Positions 8,427 to 17,859 of a stretch of DNA of 64,000 nucleotides are shown here, piece by piece. The first letter of the stretch is position 1, and every line of letters starts with the position of its first letter. Made by a program: the position numbers and the translations under genes. The notes under the pieces are model-generated. The model worked only from the letters and a program-made list of their open reading frames with translations. It was not told where the DNA came from and made no database searches. The stretch is from positions 62,001 through 126,000 of the forward strand of contig NZ_LGEL01000010.1 in the NCBI RefSeq assembly GCF_001636695.1. Direction: 5' to 3'. The DNA comes from Pedobacter panaciterrae. GTDB lineage: Bacteria; Bacteroidota; Bacteroidia; Sphingobacteriales; Sphingobacteriaceae.

Positions 8427-10355
8427 ATGGAAGATATTAACGGTCCATTACTACCCAACATAAACTATCCTGCTGATTTAAAGCAGTATAAGGAGCAAGA
8501 TCTTGAACAAATTTGTAAGGAACTGCGCCAATATATTATAGATGTAGTGAGTGTAAATGGCGGCCATTTTGGCGCCAGCCTTGGCGTTGTTGAGCTTACA
8601 GTAGCCTTACATTATGCGTTAAATACCCCTTACGATAAATTAGTTTGGGATGTTGGACACCAGGCTTACGGGCATAAAATCCTTACCGGGCGCAGGTCGG
8701 TTTTTCATACCAACAGAATATTAAATGGCATTAGCGGATTCCCAAAAATCAGCGAAAGTGAATATGATACTTTTGGCGTAGGCCATTCCTCTACATCCAT
8801 TTCTGCTGCTTTAGGTATGGCAGTAGCATCACATTACAAAGGTGAAACCGATCGTCAGCATGTGGCTGTGATTGGAGATGGCGCCATGACCGCCGGACTT
8901 GCTTTTGAAGGACTAAATCATGCCGGGATTGAAAATTCAAACCTGCTGGTGATCCTGAACGACAACTGCATGTCTATTGATCCTAATGTTGGTGCATTAA
9001 AAGAATATTTAACAAATATTACAACCTCAAAATCTTATAACCGCTTCCGCGACGACATTTCCAATGTATTGATCAAGCTTTCGGAGCTTGGCCCGAATGC
9101 ACACAAGTTTATTAAGAAAATTGAGAAAAGCATAAAAGGCACCTTACTTAAACAAAGTAATTTGTTCGAGGCGCTGAACTTCAGATATTTCGGCCCGGTA
9201 GATGGCCATGATGTGGTTCGCCTCACCCAGGTAATTAAAGATTTAAAAGACATCCCCGGCCCTAAACTTTTACATTGTGTAACAGTAAAAGGAAAAGGCT
9301 TTGCTCTGGCTGAGAAAGATCAGACCAAATGGCATGCTCCCGGTCTTTTTGATAAGATCACCGGCGAGATTAAAAAATCTGTTCCTGACAAACCTCAACC
9401 TCCAAAATACCAGGATGTTTTTGGTCATACTCTGGTTGAGCTTGCAGAGGCCAATAAAAAAATTGTCGGTGTAACGCCTGCTATGCCATCCGGATCTTCT
9501 ATGAACATCATGATGAAAGCAATGCCTACCCGTGCTTTTGATGTTGGTATTGCAGAACAGCATGCCGTTACTTTTTCTGCCGGACTGGCTACTCAAGGAC
9601 TTATTCCTTTCTGTACCATTTACTCAAGCTTTATGCAACGGGCTTATGATCAGGTAATTCATGATGTGGCAATACAAAATTTAAACGTGGTGTTCTGCCT
9701 GGATCGAGCAGGTCTGGCAGGTGCCGATGGAGCTACACACCATGGTGCATATGATTTGGCTTACATGCGTTCTATTCCTCAAATGACAGTTTCTGCCCCA
9801 ATGAATGAAGAAGAACTCCGTAACTTAATGTATACTGCTCAGCAGGAAAATATGGGGCCTTTCTCCATTCGCTATCCGAGAGGAAATGGGGTTATTGTTG
9901 ACTGGAAACGTCCATTAAAAGCATTAGAAGTAGGAAAAGGCAGGAAAATCTGTGATGGCGAAGATGTCGCCATTCTTACAATTGGCCACGTCGGGAATTT
10001 TGCGGTTGATGCATGCAAAGAGCTGAATAGTGAGGGCATACACCCTGCGCATTACGACCTCCGTTTTGCCAAACCACTGGATCAGGCAATACTTCATGAC
10101 GTATTTACACGGTACAAACATATAATAACAATTGAAGACGGATGCGTGCAGGGTGGAGTAGGAAGTGCAATACTTGAATTCATGGCCGACCATAAATATA
10201 ATGCTCAGGTAATCCGTTTGGGTATTCCTGATGAATTTATTGAGCATGGAGAACAGGCCGAGTTATGGGCTCTATGTGGTTATGACACAACAGCAATCAT
10301 TAATACGGTAAAAAAGATTGCAGTAAGCAGAACTACAAAAACAATGGCTTCGTAA
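8427..10355 (+). CDS. dxs: 1-deoxy-D-xylulose-5-phosphate synthase
   Basis: Dxs condenses pyruvate and glyceraldehyde 3-phosphate with thiamine diphosphate, the first step of the MEP isoprenoid pathway, and also feeds thiamine and pyridoxal synthesis. The TPP/Mg motif runs from GDGAM (150-154) to NDN (178-180). The pyrimidine domain has the catalytic Glu377 in GIAEQHA, and the C-terminal transketolase domain follows. The length of 642 residues is standard. TTACTTTG boxes at 8374-8381 and 8395-8402 resemble -7 elements. Its stop codon is immediately followed by the ATG of the next gene, so the two form an operon. Confidence 0.96.
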   Translation: MEDINGPLLPNINYPADLKQYKEQDLEQICKELRQYIIDVVSVNGGHFGASLGVVELTVALHYALNTPYDKLVWDVGHQAYGHKILTGRRSVFHTNRILNGISGFPKISESEYDTFGVGHSSTSISAALGMAVASHYKGETDRQHVAVIGDGAMTAGLAFEGLNHAGIENSNLLVILNDNCMSIDPNVGALKEYLTNITTSKSYNRFRDDISNVLIKLSELGPNAHKFIKKIEKSIKGTLLKQSNLFEALNFRYFGPVDGHDVVRLTQVIKDLKDIPGPKLLHCVTVKGKGFALAEKDQTKWHAPGLFDKITGEIKKSVPDKPQPPKYQDVFGHTLVELAEANKKIVGVTPAMPSGSSMNIMMKAMPTRAFDVGIAEQHAVTFSAGLATQGLIPFCTIYSSFMQRAYDQVIHDVAIQNLNVVFCLDRAGLAGADGATHHGAYDLAYMRSIPQMTVSAPMNEEELRNLMYTAQQENMGPFSIRYPRGNGVIVDWKRPLKALEVGKGRKICDGEDVAILTIGHVGNFAVDACKELNSEGIHPAHYDLRFAKPLDQAILHDVFTRYKHIITIEDGCVQGGVGSAILEFMADHKYNAQVIRLGIPDEFIEHGEQAELWALCGYDTTAIINTVKKIAVSRTTKTMAS

Positions 10356-11339
10356 ATGCCTAAAACAGCGGATCCAAGGCATCAACCATTTGTAAAACCA
10401 GATCCGCACTTAATGGACCTGGCAATAAACCATATTTCTTCTTACTACCCATTACCCAAAGATCTTGAAGATAAAATCAGGGTATGCTTGTTTGAAGCAA
10501 AAGTCAGGAAAAATGAGTATTTACTTAAGCAGGGCGAAATAAGCGAATACTTATATTTCATTATTAAAGGTCTGGTTGTAGGTTATACTACACTTAAAAA
10601 TAAAAAGCTGACTACCTATATATGCCTGGAAGGTGAATCTGTTTCAGCCATAAAAGGGATGTATGGGGAAGGCCCTTCTGGCGAAAGTATTTATGCGGTT
10701 GAGGACTCTCATCTTATCGGACTACCCATAAGTAACCTGCTGGAATGGCTCGAAACCTCATTTGAGATGAATATTATCATCAGAAAGATAGTTGAATCTT
10801 TTTACAAATCTGCACACCAGAGATCTAACCTGGTAAGGATGGGAACAGCACAGGAAAAATATGAATTCTACCTGTCTACAACAAATCATAACATACAAAG
10901 AATTCCCCCTCAATATATAGCCGATCTACTCGATATAAAGCCTGAAACGCTTAGTAAGATATTAAAAAAGACAAAAGAGCCAAATGAGGCTTTAATGCAT
11001 AGTCAATGCGAAATCATTGAGAATTACATGTTACACCAACAGGCTTTTAAACAGCATGGGCTAACACTTTCTAAAATGGCGGCCGACATTAAGATTCCTG
11101 CTCATCAGTTATCTCATATATTAAATTTTCACTACAAAAAGAGTTTCAGCTCATTTGTAAATTGCTATAGGGTAAATTACGTCAGAAACAAACTTCAAAA
11201 TATTTCTACCTGGCAACATTTAACAATTGAAGGCATCGGAAAAGAAGGTGGTTTTTCATCTAGAAGTGCCTTTTTCGCTGAATTTAAGCTACATACAGGC
11301 ATGACTCCTTCTGAATATGCCAGGTCCGGACAGAATTAA
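10356..11339 (+). CDS. Crp-like cyclic-nucleotide-fold regulator with an added AraC-type C-terminal domain
   Basis: Residues about 30-135 form a cNMP-binding-type jelly roll (LKQGEISEYLYFIIKGLVVGY). Residues 182-205 (RIPPQYIADLLDIKPETLSKILKK) resemble the recognition helix-turn-helix of Crp/Fnr proteins. Residues about 217-323 are an AraC-type double HTH (LTLSKMAADIKIPAHQLSHILN, then IEGIGKEGGFSSRSAFFAEFKLHTGMTPSEY). A protein carrying both DNA-binding types is unusual. The Arg and Ser that contact cAMP in classic Crp are not evident, so the ligand is unknown or absent. The gene starts on the base after the dxs stop, suggesting translational coupling, and a strong terminator overlaps its end. 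Targets cannot be read from the window. Confidence 0.85.
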   Translation: MPKTADPRHQPFVKPDPHLMDLAINHISSYYPLPKDLEDKIRVCLFEAKVRKNEYLLKQGEISEYLYFIIKGLVVGYTTLKNKKLTTYICLEGESVSAIKGMYGEGPSGESIYAVEDSHLIGLPISNLLEWLETSFEMNIIIRKIVESFYKSAHQRSNLVRMGTAQEKYEFYLSTTNHNIQRIPPQYIADLLDIKPETLSKILKKTKEPNEALMHSQCEIIENYMLHQQAFKQHGLTLSKMAADIKIPAHQLSHILNFHYKKSFSSFVNCYRVNYVRNKLQNISTWQHLTIEGIGKEGGFSSRSAFFAEFKLHTGMTPSEYARSGQN

Positions 11340-11378
11340 GTCCTGCATTATAAATCAGGACTTAATTCCCTTTCCTTT
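11334..11378 (+). terminator. Intrinsic terminator of the dxs operon
   Basis: AATTAAGTCCTG (11334-11345) pairs perfectly over 12 bp with 11356-11367 across a 10-nt loop, followed by a pyrimidine-rich CCCTTTCCTTTCC run. The stop codon of the Crp/AraC gene (11337-11339) lies inside the 5' arm. Confidence 0.7.
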
Positions 11379-11380
11379 CC

Positions 11381-11411
11381 TTGCAACGAAATAACATATT
11401 AATTACATTTG
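11381..11411 (+). promoter_or_regulatory. Promoter of the 65-residue zinc-ribbon gene
   Basis: TTG at 11381-11383, a 20-nt spacer and TACATTTG at 11404-11411 give an exact TAnnTTTG match with good spacing. The start would be near 11416, leaving a leader of about 65 nt before the ATG at 11481. Confidence 0.5.
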
Positions 11412-11480
11412 TTAATAATAATTCAATATATTTATACAGAATAGTTAAGTTTAACGATAATTAATCGACGTCCCAAAAAA

Positions 11481-11678
11481 ATGGAAACCTCAGAAATTGC
11501 TTGGCTAAATACCAACAAGACTTACAAAAAATGCCCTTACTGCAAACATGGAGATCTGGATTCAAGAATTAGAAGAGGCACTTTAGTTAAATCATTTTTA
11601 TTTTGGCTTGACCTTAAAAGATATGCATGCGGATCATGTGGCCGTAAGGTGTACATGGTTGGTAAAAATCAAAAATAA
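11481..11678 (+). CDS. Small zinc-ribbon-like protein, function unknown
   Basis: A 65-residue protein with two CxxC pairs (CPYC at 18-21 and CGSC near residue 51) separated by a basic and aromatic stretch (RIRRGTLVKSFLFWLDLKRYAC). This spacing fits a single zinc ribbon. It has no signal peptide. It has its own good promoter and sits alone between a terminator and a convergent gene, which supports it being real despite its size. It could bind RNA or DNA or act as a protein adaptor; the sequence does not say which. Confidence 0.7.
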   Translation: METSEIAWLNTNKTYKKCPYCKHGDLDSRIRRGTLVKSFLFWLDLKRYACGSCGRKVYMVGKNQK

Positions 11679-11684
11679 TACCCT

Positions 11685-12398
11685 CTATTTGTGGGTGTAT
11701 ATCTGCAATTTAAATGATTCTTCTACATCATTCGGCTTTAACAATCCTATCGACATAATAGTATAATACTTACCTGCTTCTAAAACAGTATTACTTAAAG
11801 TACTCATAAGTGTGCCATCAGCATCATTCTTTGCATCAAAAGAATAAGTTCCGGGACTAATTTCCAGAAAGCTGCTGACTTCCTTATAAGACTTATTTGT
11901 CGCCAGGTTTTGGGCTTCGCTGTTTAAAGAAAAGTCGAGTGCCGGTGCATCAGGTGATAGGTTGATAAATCGTATAAAAGCTTTTTCAGTTGAGTAAGTT
12001 TCTGCGTTATCTGTGATCAGCAAACCTTCCATATTCTCGTTTTTGTTCACGATAAAAAAAGAGTATACCTTGCTCGCATCCAGACTTATCGTTTTGGTAA
12101 AAAGGGTCGTTGGGTCAGTTTCTGCAGTAAGCTTTATGGTATGGTCTCCGGCAGTCACCGTAGCATACGGAATTACGCCTCCAAAAGGCAATGCCCCTTC
12201 AATAACTTTTGTCCCATCTAAATAAGTATTATAAGTTGCCAGCGTAGGTGAGGCATTAACAATCGTTAATGAGGAAAGCTCTGTTGTGTCTGCCACTTCC
12301 TTTTTACAGGAGCTAAATAACATAATAGCAAGCGTAATTATCAGAAAGACAAATAATACGTCAAGACCCTTATTGGTCTCATTTTTAAAAATATTCAT
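11685..12398 (-). CDS. DUF4397 domain lipoprotein
   Basis: The lipoprotein signal peptide ends in the lipobox FSSC (Cys31) followed by KKE. The mature part contains two DUF4397-like repeats: SLTIVNASPTLATYNTYLDGTKV (about 43-65) and FIRFINLSPDAPALDFSLN (about 141-159). DUF4397 proteins are predicted surface or periplasmic beta-sandwich proteins, and their biochemical role is not established. It is the last gene of the minus-strand series that includes a LytTR two-component pair, starting 16 bp after the regulator gene, so co-transcription is likely. Confidence 0.85.
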   Translation of the reverse strand: MNIFKNETNKGLDVLFVFLIITLAIMLFSSCKKEVADTTELSSLTIVNASPTLATYNTYLDGTKVIEGALPFGGVIPYATVTAGDHTIKLTAETDPTTLFTKTISLDASKVYSFFIVNKNENMEGLLITDNAETYSTEKAFIRFINLSPDAPALDFSLNSEAQNLATNKSYKEVSSFLEISPGTYSFDAKNDADGTLMSTLSNTVLEAGKYYTIMSIGLLKPNDVEESFKLQIYTHK

Positions 12399-12414
12399 AA
12401 GAGTTTATTAAGAT

Positions 12415-13122
12415 TTATAGATTTTTTCCGTTAACATATGCTTGCAATGCTGGTCGGTATCCTTCTCCAATTGGGATTTCGGTACCGGCAATAATGACCT
12501 GTGTTTTTTGAATAGACTCAATCTTCTCCAGGGCAATGATGTATGATTTATGAATGCGCATAAACCTGCCTGAACTTAGTTTTTCTTCTACGCCCTTTAA
12601 TCCCATTCTGGTAATTACCTGTTTGCCATCTTCAATATTGATCCTCACATAATCCTTCAGTCCCTCAATAAAAGTGATGTCCTGCATCCTTACTTTAACA
12701 AGAGAGTAATTTGCATTTACAAAAACATGATCATTTTCAGGTTGAACTTGTTTAGGTTTAACTTTCCTCATCTGATAAAGTTCCCGCGCTTTTTCAACTG
12801 CTTTAAGAAATCTTGAAAACGGTACGGGCTTTACCAGGTAATCCACCACATCCAGGTTAAACCCGTCAAGTGCATGCTCCTGATAAGCAGTAACCATAAT
12901 CACCATTGGAGGTTGTTTTAATGAGCGCAATAACTCCAATCCATTGATACCTGGCATTTGAATATCCAGAAACATCAGATCAATCTGATGCTCTTTTATC
13001 AGATCAAATACCTGCATAGGACTACGGATAGAAGCAATAACATTTAGATATGGTATTTGCCTCACATTATCTTCCAGCAGCTTTAGCGCCGGGCTTTCAT
13101 CATCAATTAATATACAGTTCAT
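12415..13122 (-). CDS. LytTR-type response regulator
   Basis: The receiver domain (about 1-120) has phosphoacceptor Asp53 in FLDIQMPG, an acidic pair near the N-terminus (IDDE) and a conserved Lys in YLVKPVP. The C-terminal LytTR DNA-binding domain (about 132-233) includes FIEGLKDYVRI and FMRIHKSYIIAL. The length of 235 residues is typical for AgrA/LytR-like regulators. The gene starts on the base after the kinase stop, so the pair is translationally linked. Likely targets are its own operon with the TonB receptor or the pump genes upstream; this is inference from position. Confidence 0.93.
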   Translation of the reverse strand: MNCILIDDESPALKLLEDNVRQIPYLNVIASIRSPMQVFDLIKEHQIDLMFLDIQMPGINGLELLRSLKQPPMVIMVTAYQEHALDGFNLDVVDYLVKPVPFSRFLKAVEKARELYQMRKVKPKQVQPENDHVFVNANYSLVKVRMQDITFIEGLKDYVRINIEDGKQVITRMGLKGVEEKLSSGRFMRIHKSYIIALEKIESIQKTQVIIAGTEIPIGEGYRPALQAYVNGKNL

Positions 13123-14154
13123 TTATAAGTTGATTTGAAGTTTAGCGACATAGGTATGATCCGTTTCTTCTATTTTTAATATGTGGTTCTGAGGATAAAT
13201 CAGCTCCAGCCTTCGCCGCACATTGGCCAATCCAATTCCAGAATCTCTTTTATCTGAGGTCGATGGCCATGTTCGTACCGGAGCAATTCCATTCATCACT
13301 TCCATATAGAGCTTATTCTCTTCAACAGTAATGGAAACATCTATTATCGGATCCTGAAGCATACCTATCCCATGTTTAAATGCATTTTCTACAAAAGGGA
13401 TCAGCAGCATTGGCTCAATGGAATATTCATCAGTTATCCCCGACAGGTAGAGGTTCACCTGTATATCATCACCAAACCTAAGTAGCTGCAGGTTGATGTA
13501 GTTCTTTAAATATTCTACTTCTTCTGCCAGCATAATCTTCCCCTCTTCACTATCATAAAGCATATAGCGCATTAATTGCGATAAGCTGATCAGCGATGGT
13601 TCTATCAGTTCCGGCTTCTTCCTCGACATGTAAACCAATGTATTGAGCACATTGAACATAAAATGAGGGCTGATCTGTGAGGACAAAAATTCCAGTTCAG
13701 TTTTCAGATGGATATTTTCAAGTTCCTTTATATGTTTATCGCGGATGATCTTATCCATATAAAGACGATAACAGAAACTAACAACGATAACAAAAGTAAA
13801 AGGCAAAACATTCATTAAAGGCTTCGGGTGGGGCATCCTCCGATCCGGAAACCTGGGCATTTCAGGATGTAAAAAGTGATTTGCCAGAATAAATAAAAGC
13901 AGCGTAACTATGAGCAAAAGCACATAGAAATATATCCCGTTCTTTTTTTCTCTTACGGGGTAAATAACAAAACTGTGTACATAGAAAATAATAATGAGCA
14001 AAATATTAGATAGGAACAGGTTTTTAAGCATGTCGTTCCTAAACTCGGGTGGCGCTCCCCCAAATCTCGACAGCAATGGTAAACTTAGTACCAGCAACCA
14101 GATCAGTAAGGGGGCCATAGCGCTCAATAAACGCCAGTATTTTGAATTTTTCAT
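13123..14154 (-). CDS. LytS/YehU-type sensor histidine kinase
   Basis: Four predicted membrane helices (about 8-28, 43-63, 75-92 and 113-131) are followed by a coiled linker and a His_kinase domain with phosphoacceptor His164 in QISPHFMFNVLN. The ATPase part includes IPFVENAFKHGIG and SGIGLANVRRRLE. There is no extracytoplasmic sensor domain, so it probably senses the membrane or a partner membrane protein. The start codon shares one base with the stop of the DUF4249 gene (14154), and it is directly followed by its LytTR regulator. Confidence 0.93.
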   Translation of the reverse strand: MKNSKYWRLLSAMAPLLIWLLVLSLPLLSRFGGAPPEFRNDMLKNLFLSNILLIIIFYVHSFVIYPVREKKNGIYFYVLLLIVTLLLFILANHFLHPEMPRFPDRRMPHPKPLMNVLPFTFVIVVSFCYRLYMDKIIRDKHIKELENIHLKTELEFLSSQISPHFMFNVLNTLVYMSRKKPELIEPSLISLSQLMRYMLYDSEEGKIMLAEEVEYLKNYINLQLLRFGDDIQVNLYLSGITDEYSIEPMLLIPFVENAFKHGIGMLQDPIIDVSITVEENKLYMEVMNGIAPVRTWPSTSDKRDSGIGLANVRRRLELIYPQNHILKIEETDHTYVAKLQINL

Positions 14155-14951
14155 TATTGATATACGCGAAGGTTTAAGCTATCGGTCTGCATTGAGGTAA
14201 AAATGCCCAGCCCATTTACAATGTTTGTATAAGGATTGGTGAGATTTAATGAACTGCCTCCATTATTATTCAAAGCATCACTGTATTCTTTATTGATATG
14301 AAACAGCAGCACACGATAATTCCCGAGGTAATTAAAGGTCATTTGTTGGGTTTGAAAGGAAGAAACCTGCCCCAGGATCACTTCAGAATCCCTATATGAG
14401 CCATTATTTCTGGGATTGATGCTCGTTCTGCTGTTTTCTGTATTTTTCAGGATCATCATATAATGCCCGCCATTAGTATTATTCCAGCTCAGTGTTATCG
14501 GGACAAAAGTCGCCGGCGTTGTTCCGAAATCCATTACAGGCACTTTCTGCAAAGAATCAGAAGTAACAAACCCCGCTGGCTTATTTGGAACGGTAGTTTG
14601 TGAACTGATAATTTTGTTATTATAGCTAAAGCTAAGTGAGTAGGTCTTATTTTCGGCTACAAAAGTGGTGTCTCCATAAGCGTAATTTCCATCCGCACCT
14701 TCTGTTAGCTCAACGGTTTTGGCGCCATCCGATATTTTAAGCTTTAAATCCGTTACAGGAAAGCCTAATGAAATGGTATCATCAAGATACTTTTGGTAAT
14801 AAACCTTAACCAGAACCGATTTTCCCGGCACCAGATAACCTTCCACCACTGGTCTTGTATAATCATTATCAAGTGAACTGTCTTTTTTGCAGGAGAACAG
14901 GAAAAAAACTGCCAGTACAACGGCAAGTATGGTGGGTAACTTTATTTCCAT
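14154..14951 (-). CDS. DUF4249 lipoprotein paired with the TonB-dependent receptor
   Basis: The lipoprotein signal has lipobox LFSC (Cys21), followed by KKDSS. The mature part has the DUF4249 pattern RPVVEGYLVPGKSVLVKVYYQK followed by an Ig-like region (KTYSLSFSYNNKIISSQTTVPNKP). DUF4249 proteins are repeatedly found beside TonB receptors in Bacteroidota and may act as surface lids or substrate-binding partners, a role not proven. It overlaps the receptor gene by 10 bp and the kinase gene by 1 bp, which implies one transcript. At 265 residues it is shorter than many DUF4249 members. Confidence 0.85.
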   Translation of the reverse strand: MEIKLPTILAVVLAVFFLFSCKKDSSLDNDYTRPVVEGYLVPGKSVLVKVYYQKYLDDTISLGFPVTDLKLKISDGAKTVELTEGADGNYAYGDTTFVAENKTYSLSFSYNNKIISSQTTVPNKPAGFVTSDSLQKVPVMDFGTTPATFVPITLSWNNTNGGHYMMILKNTENSRTSINPRNNGSYRDSEVILGQVSSFQTQQMTFNYLGNYRVLLFHINKEYSDALNNNGGSSLNLTNPYTNIVNGLGIFTSMQTDSLNLRVYQ

Positions 14952-17731
14952 TTTAAACTGAGTGTAATGTTAGGGGTGAAACCAAGGTAATTCACATTAG
15001 AGGTAAGCACCTGGTTGTTTACTATAGAGTATTGTTTATACCATATGTTTGATCTGTTGTAGATGTTGAAAAGCGAAAATCCGATACTACCCGTTTTTCG
15101 GCTGTCAATTTTGATCAGATCATAGGTAACTGAGGCATCTAAGCGGTGGTAATCGGGCATACGTGCTCCGTTTTTCTCACTGATTGTTAAGAAAGTATGG
15201 CTTCTGCCGGAATAATCATTTACAGTATAGCTTGTTAAAGGTGCCGTATAGGGTTTTCCTGTGGCATATATCCAGGTTGCCGAGAAGGTCCATTTTCCAT
15301 TATGATAAACATTAACCAGTTTAAATTCATGCCCTGTATCCTGATTCGCAGGAAATTCCCCACCATATACCTCAAAATTATTTACTGCCTTTGATAGGGT
15401 ATAACTTATCCAGCCGGTGTATTTTCCATGTGTTTTTTGTAATAAGAATTCAATCCCTTTTGTATAACCGGTTCCATTGTAAAAATGCTCTTCCAATGTG
15501 CCCGACACACCCATTCGCCTTCCTGTTTGCCGTTGCGAATACTCACTAAGATTATCCAAAGTTTTGTAATATCCTTCCACATCAACCAGAAACTGATCAG
15601 TCTCATAACTAAATCCCGCTATGTAATGCAGGGCCGAGCTTACCGGAATGGTGCTCCCATTAGAAAGAACCCAAAAATCCCGGCTACCTGCTAAAATATC
15701 TTCCTTAATTACGCGATTTGTAAACTGATAGAATTTCCCCGTTGAACCTTTAAGCGTAAACCGATCCGTAAGCGTATAGGTTGCCGAAAACCGGGGCTCC
15801 AGATATACTTTCCCGGTAAGGTCATAATAGGTGCTGCGCAAACTCGGATTTAACTGCAAACTACTTACCGGACTAATTTCCAGTTCGGCATATCCACCGC
15901 TGGTAAGTGCCCTGGTATTCTGGTTAATTAAGGTACTGGTATCATTTAAACTATTCTCGTACGATACATTTTGTCTTGATGCAAATCCCCCAAATAAGAC
16001 TTTAACTTTACCCGCAGCCTGCCACTCCCAATCAGATTTCAAACTAAAGTCTTTAAGGTTATTCTTTTCAAATGTTCCTGTTGAGATTTCCTGATCAACT
16101 CCTTCACTATCCTGAATTGTTATTTTGTTGCTGTTATCTCTATCACTATGATAAGTAGAATAGCTCAGTAAAGTATTGGAATATAATCTTGAGGTCCATC
16201 GGCTCGACCACTTAAAGCTTGACCCAAGATTTCCGTAAGTTGTTTTATCCGTTGAGCTGATACTACCTCCGCCCGACAGGAAAGATGGCAGTGTCACATC
16301 CCTGCTGTTATCAAGGTTATCATTTCCCTGGTAAATACTCCACGAAAACCTATTCTTGTCATCTGGTGCATAGGTATATTTTGCATTCAGGTCATAGAAC
16401 GATGAAGATGGTACAGTAACAGTGGCTGCACTTCCGCCAAAACCTCCACCTCCACCACCAGGGGGGCCGCCTCCCATACGTCCACCCCCCGGTCCGGAAG
16501 CAACAGTTGTGCTACTGTTGAATTTATTAAAGATCTTATTGTACAATGGGCCCTGATAAGAATGCCTGTAAGCCAATAGCAAAGTAGATTTGCTGTTGAT
16601 CGGTTTTTCTAAAAACACGTTAGCGCTCAGCAAGCTCAGATCTCCGGCAATATTCGTTTCTTTATTGTTCCCCTCTTTACCTACTATATCGGTAACACTT
16701 GACAGGCGTCCGCCATATTTTGCAGAGAACCCTCCTTTATACAAGGTCACATCCTTAACAGCATTACTGTTAAATGCGCTAAAAAACCCATAAAGGTGAT
16801 CAACCTGGTAAACAGTAAAACCGTCAAATAGTACCAGGTTTTGGTCTGGCGTCCCTCCTCTTACATAAGCACCTGATGATGATTCGTTGCTGGCACTAAT
16901 CCCTGGCATCAACTGAAATGACCTTAGAATATCCTTTTCTCCGATATTTGGAAGCTCTTCAAGTTTCGACGGAGAAATTTGCAGTACACTCACTCTGCGT
17001 TTATCAGTACTCATGGCATTGTCTCGTCTTTTATCAGTAATGACTACCTCATTTAATGATTTTACCGCAGGAAATAACTCAATAGTAATTTCCTCTTTAA
17101 TATTCACTTTATTTAATGCAAGCACATCCGGACGATAACCGATATAATTGATATCAAGCACACAGGTATCCGATGGAACATTTAACAGGGTAAAATAACC
17201 ATCTGCATTGGTCGCTGTATTGATATTGGTGTTACGGACTTTTACAATTGCTGCCGGCAAAGATTCCCCGCTTGCGTTATCTACCACCCTGCCTCTTATT
17301 TTAAATGGCTCCATTTTATTACTTTCTACTTTTTCTTCGGTCAGCAACGCGGTAGAACTTAGCTGCACCTCCTTAAAAACCGGTTTATCACCGGCTATCT
17401 TTTTTAAACGGCCAACATCTTCCGGTTTACGGATGATGTAAATATTTTGATCCGGATCAAGCCAGTAGTACAATTTATTCTCGCTGCAAATTTTCCCCAG
17501 CACATCCTTTACTGATTCATTCAGGTAACGGTCCGTCACCATATAATCCTTAAGCATCTCTGGTTCATAAATGATCCTGATCTTGCATTTAGATGAAAGC
17601 GTATCCAGCATCCTTGCCATAGGCAAACTGTAAAAACCATCAATGGTTGCCTGAGTTTTTAGTGGGCGTTGCGCCCATGCATTAATGCTCATGACGCCTG
17701 TAAATCCAAGTAAGAGTAAAATTCGTTTCAT
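14942..17731 (-). CDS. TonB-dependent outer-membrane receptor with STN and carboxypeptidase-regulatory-like domains
   Basis: A signal peptide (about 1-20, ending AWA) leads into an STN (secretin/TonB short N-terminal) domain at about 34-101. A carboxypeptidase-D regulatory-like sandwich follows at about 144-222, then the plug (about 245-350, with SSSGAYVRGGTPDQNLVLFDGF) and a 22-strand-type barrel ending in the aromatic signature FTPNITLSLKWK. STN domains usually pass a ligand signal to an inner-membrane partner, but no FecR/sigma gene is adjacent; the following LytTR pair might be the output instead. A glycine-rich segment (about 413-433) lies in a barrel loop. The substrate is unknown. It lies 116 bp behind the ABC permease gene. 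Confidence 0.92.
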   Translation of the reverse strand: MKRILLLLGFTGVMSINAWAQRPLKTQATIDGFYSLPMARMLDTLSSKCKIRIIYEPEMLKDYMVTDRYLNESVKDVLGKICSENKLYYWLDPDQNIYIIRKPEDVGRLKKIAGDKPVFKEVQLSSTALLTEEKVESNKMEPFKIRGRVVDNASGESLPAAIVKVRNTNINTATNADGYFTLLNVPSDTCVLDINYIGYRPDVLALNKVNIKEEITIELFPAVKSLNEVVITDKRRDNAMSTDKRRVSVLQISPSKLEELPNIGEKDILRSFQLMPGISASNESSSGAYVRGGTPDQNLVLFDGFTVYQVDHLYGFFSAFNSNAVKDVTLYKGGFSAKYGGRLSSVTDIVGKEGNNKETNIAGDLSLLSANVFLEKPINSKSTLLLAYRHSYQGPLYNKIFNKFNSSTTVASGPGGGRMGGGPPGGGGGGFGGSAATVTVPSSSFYDLNAKYTYAPDDKNRFSWSIYQGNDNLDNSRDVTLPSFLSGGGSISSTDKTTYGNLGSSFKWSSRWTSRLYSNTLLSYSTYHSDRDNSNKITIQDSEGVDQEISTGTFEKNNLKDFSLKSDWEWQAAGKVKVLFGGFASRQNVSYENSLNDTSTLINQNTRALTSGGYAELEISPVSSLQLNPSLRSTYYDLTGKVYLEPRFSATYTLTDRFTLKGSTGKFYQFTNRVIKEDILAGSRDFWVLSNGSTIPVSSALHYIAGFSYETDQFLVDVEGYYKTLDNLSEYSQRQTGRRMGVSGTLEEHFYNGTGYTKGIEFLLQKTHGKYTGWISYTLSKAVNNFEVYGGEFPANQDTGHEFKLVNVYHNGKWTFSATWIYATGKPYTAPLTSYTVNDYSGRSHTFLTISEKNGARMPDYHRLDASVTYDLIKIDSRKTGSIGFSLFNIYNRSNIWYKQYSIVNNQVLTSNVNYLGFTPNITLSLKWK

Positions 17732-17837
17732 ATTCTGAAAGCGAATTTTGTAAAATCATATGTTAACAAATGTTAATTGAGATCAACGGGCTAAATTCAT
17801 AGGCTAATACAGTATTTTCTGCGACAATTGGTTTCAA

Positions 17838-17859
17838 AAAACAGTCGTTACTCGTAACG
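17838..17859 (-). terminator. Weak terminator at the end of the ABC permease gene
   Basis: On the minus strand CGTTACGAGTAACG (17859 to 17846) forms a 5-bp stem that contains the last permease codons and its stop, followed by ACTGTTTTTT. It may partly separate pump and TonB receptor transcription. The stem is short, so readthrough is likely. Confidence 0.35.

Noticed and set aside
9270-10247. Minus-strand ORFs of about 107 codons within dxs
   Set aside because: They are opposite to conserved transketolase coding sequence and show no recognisable motifs.
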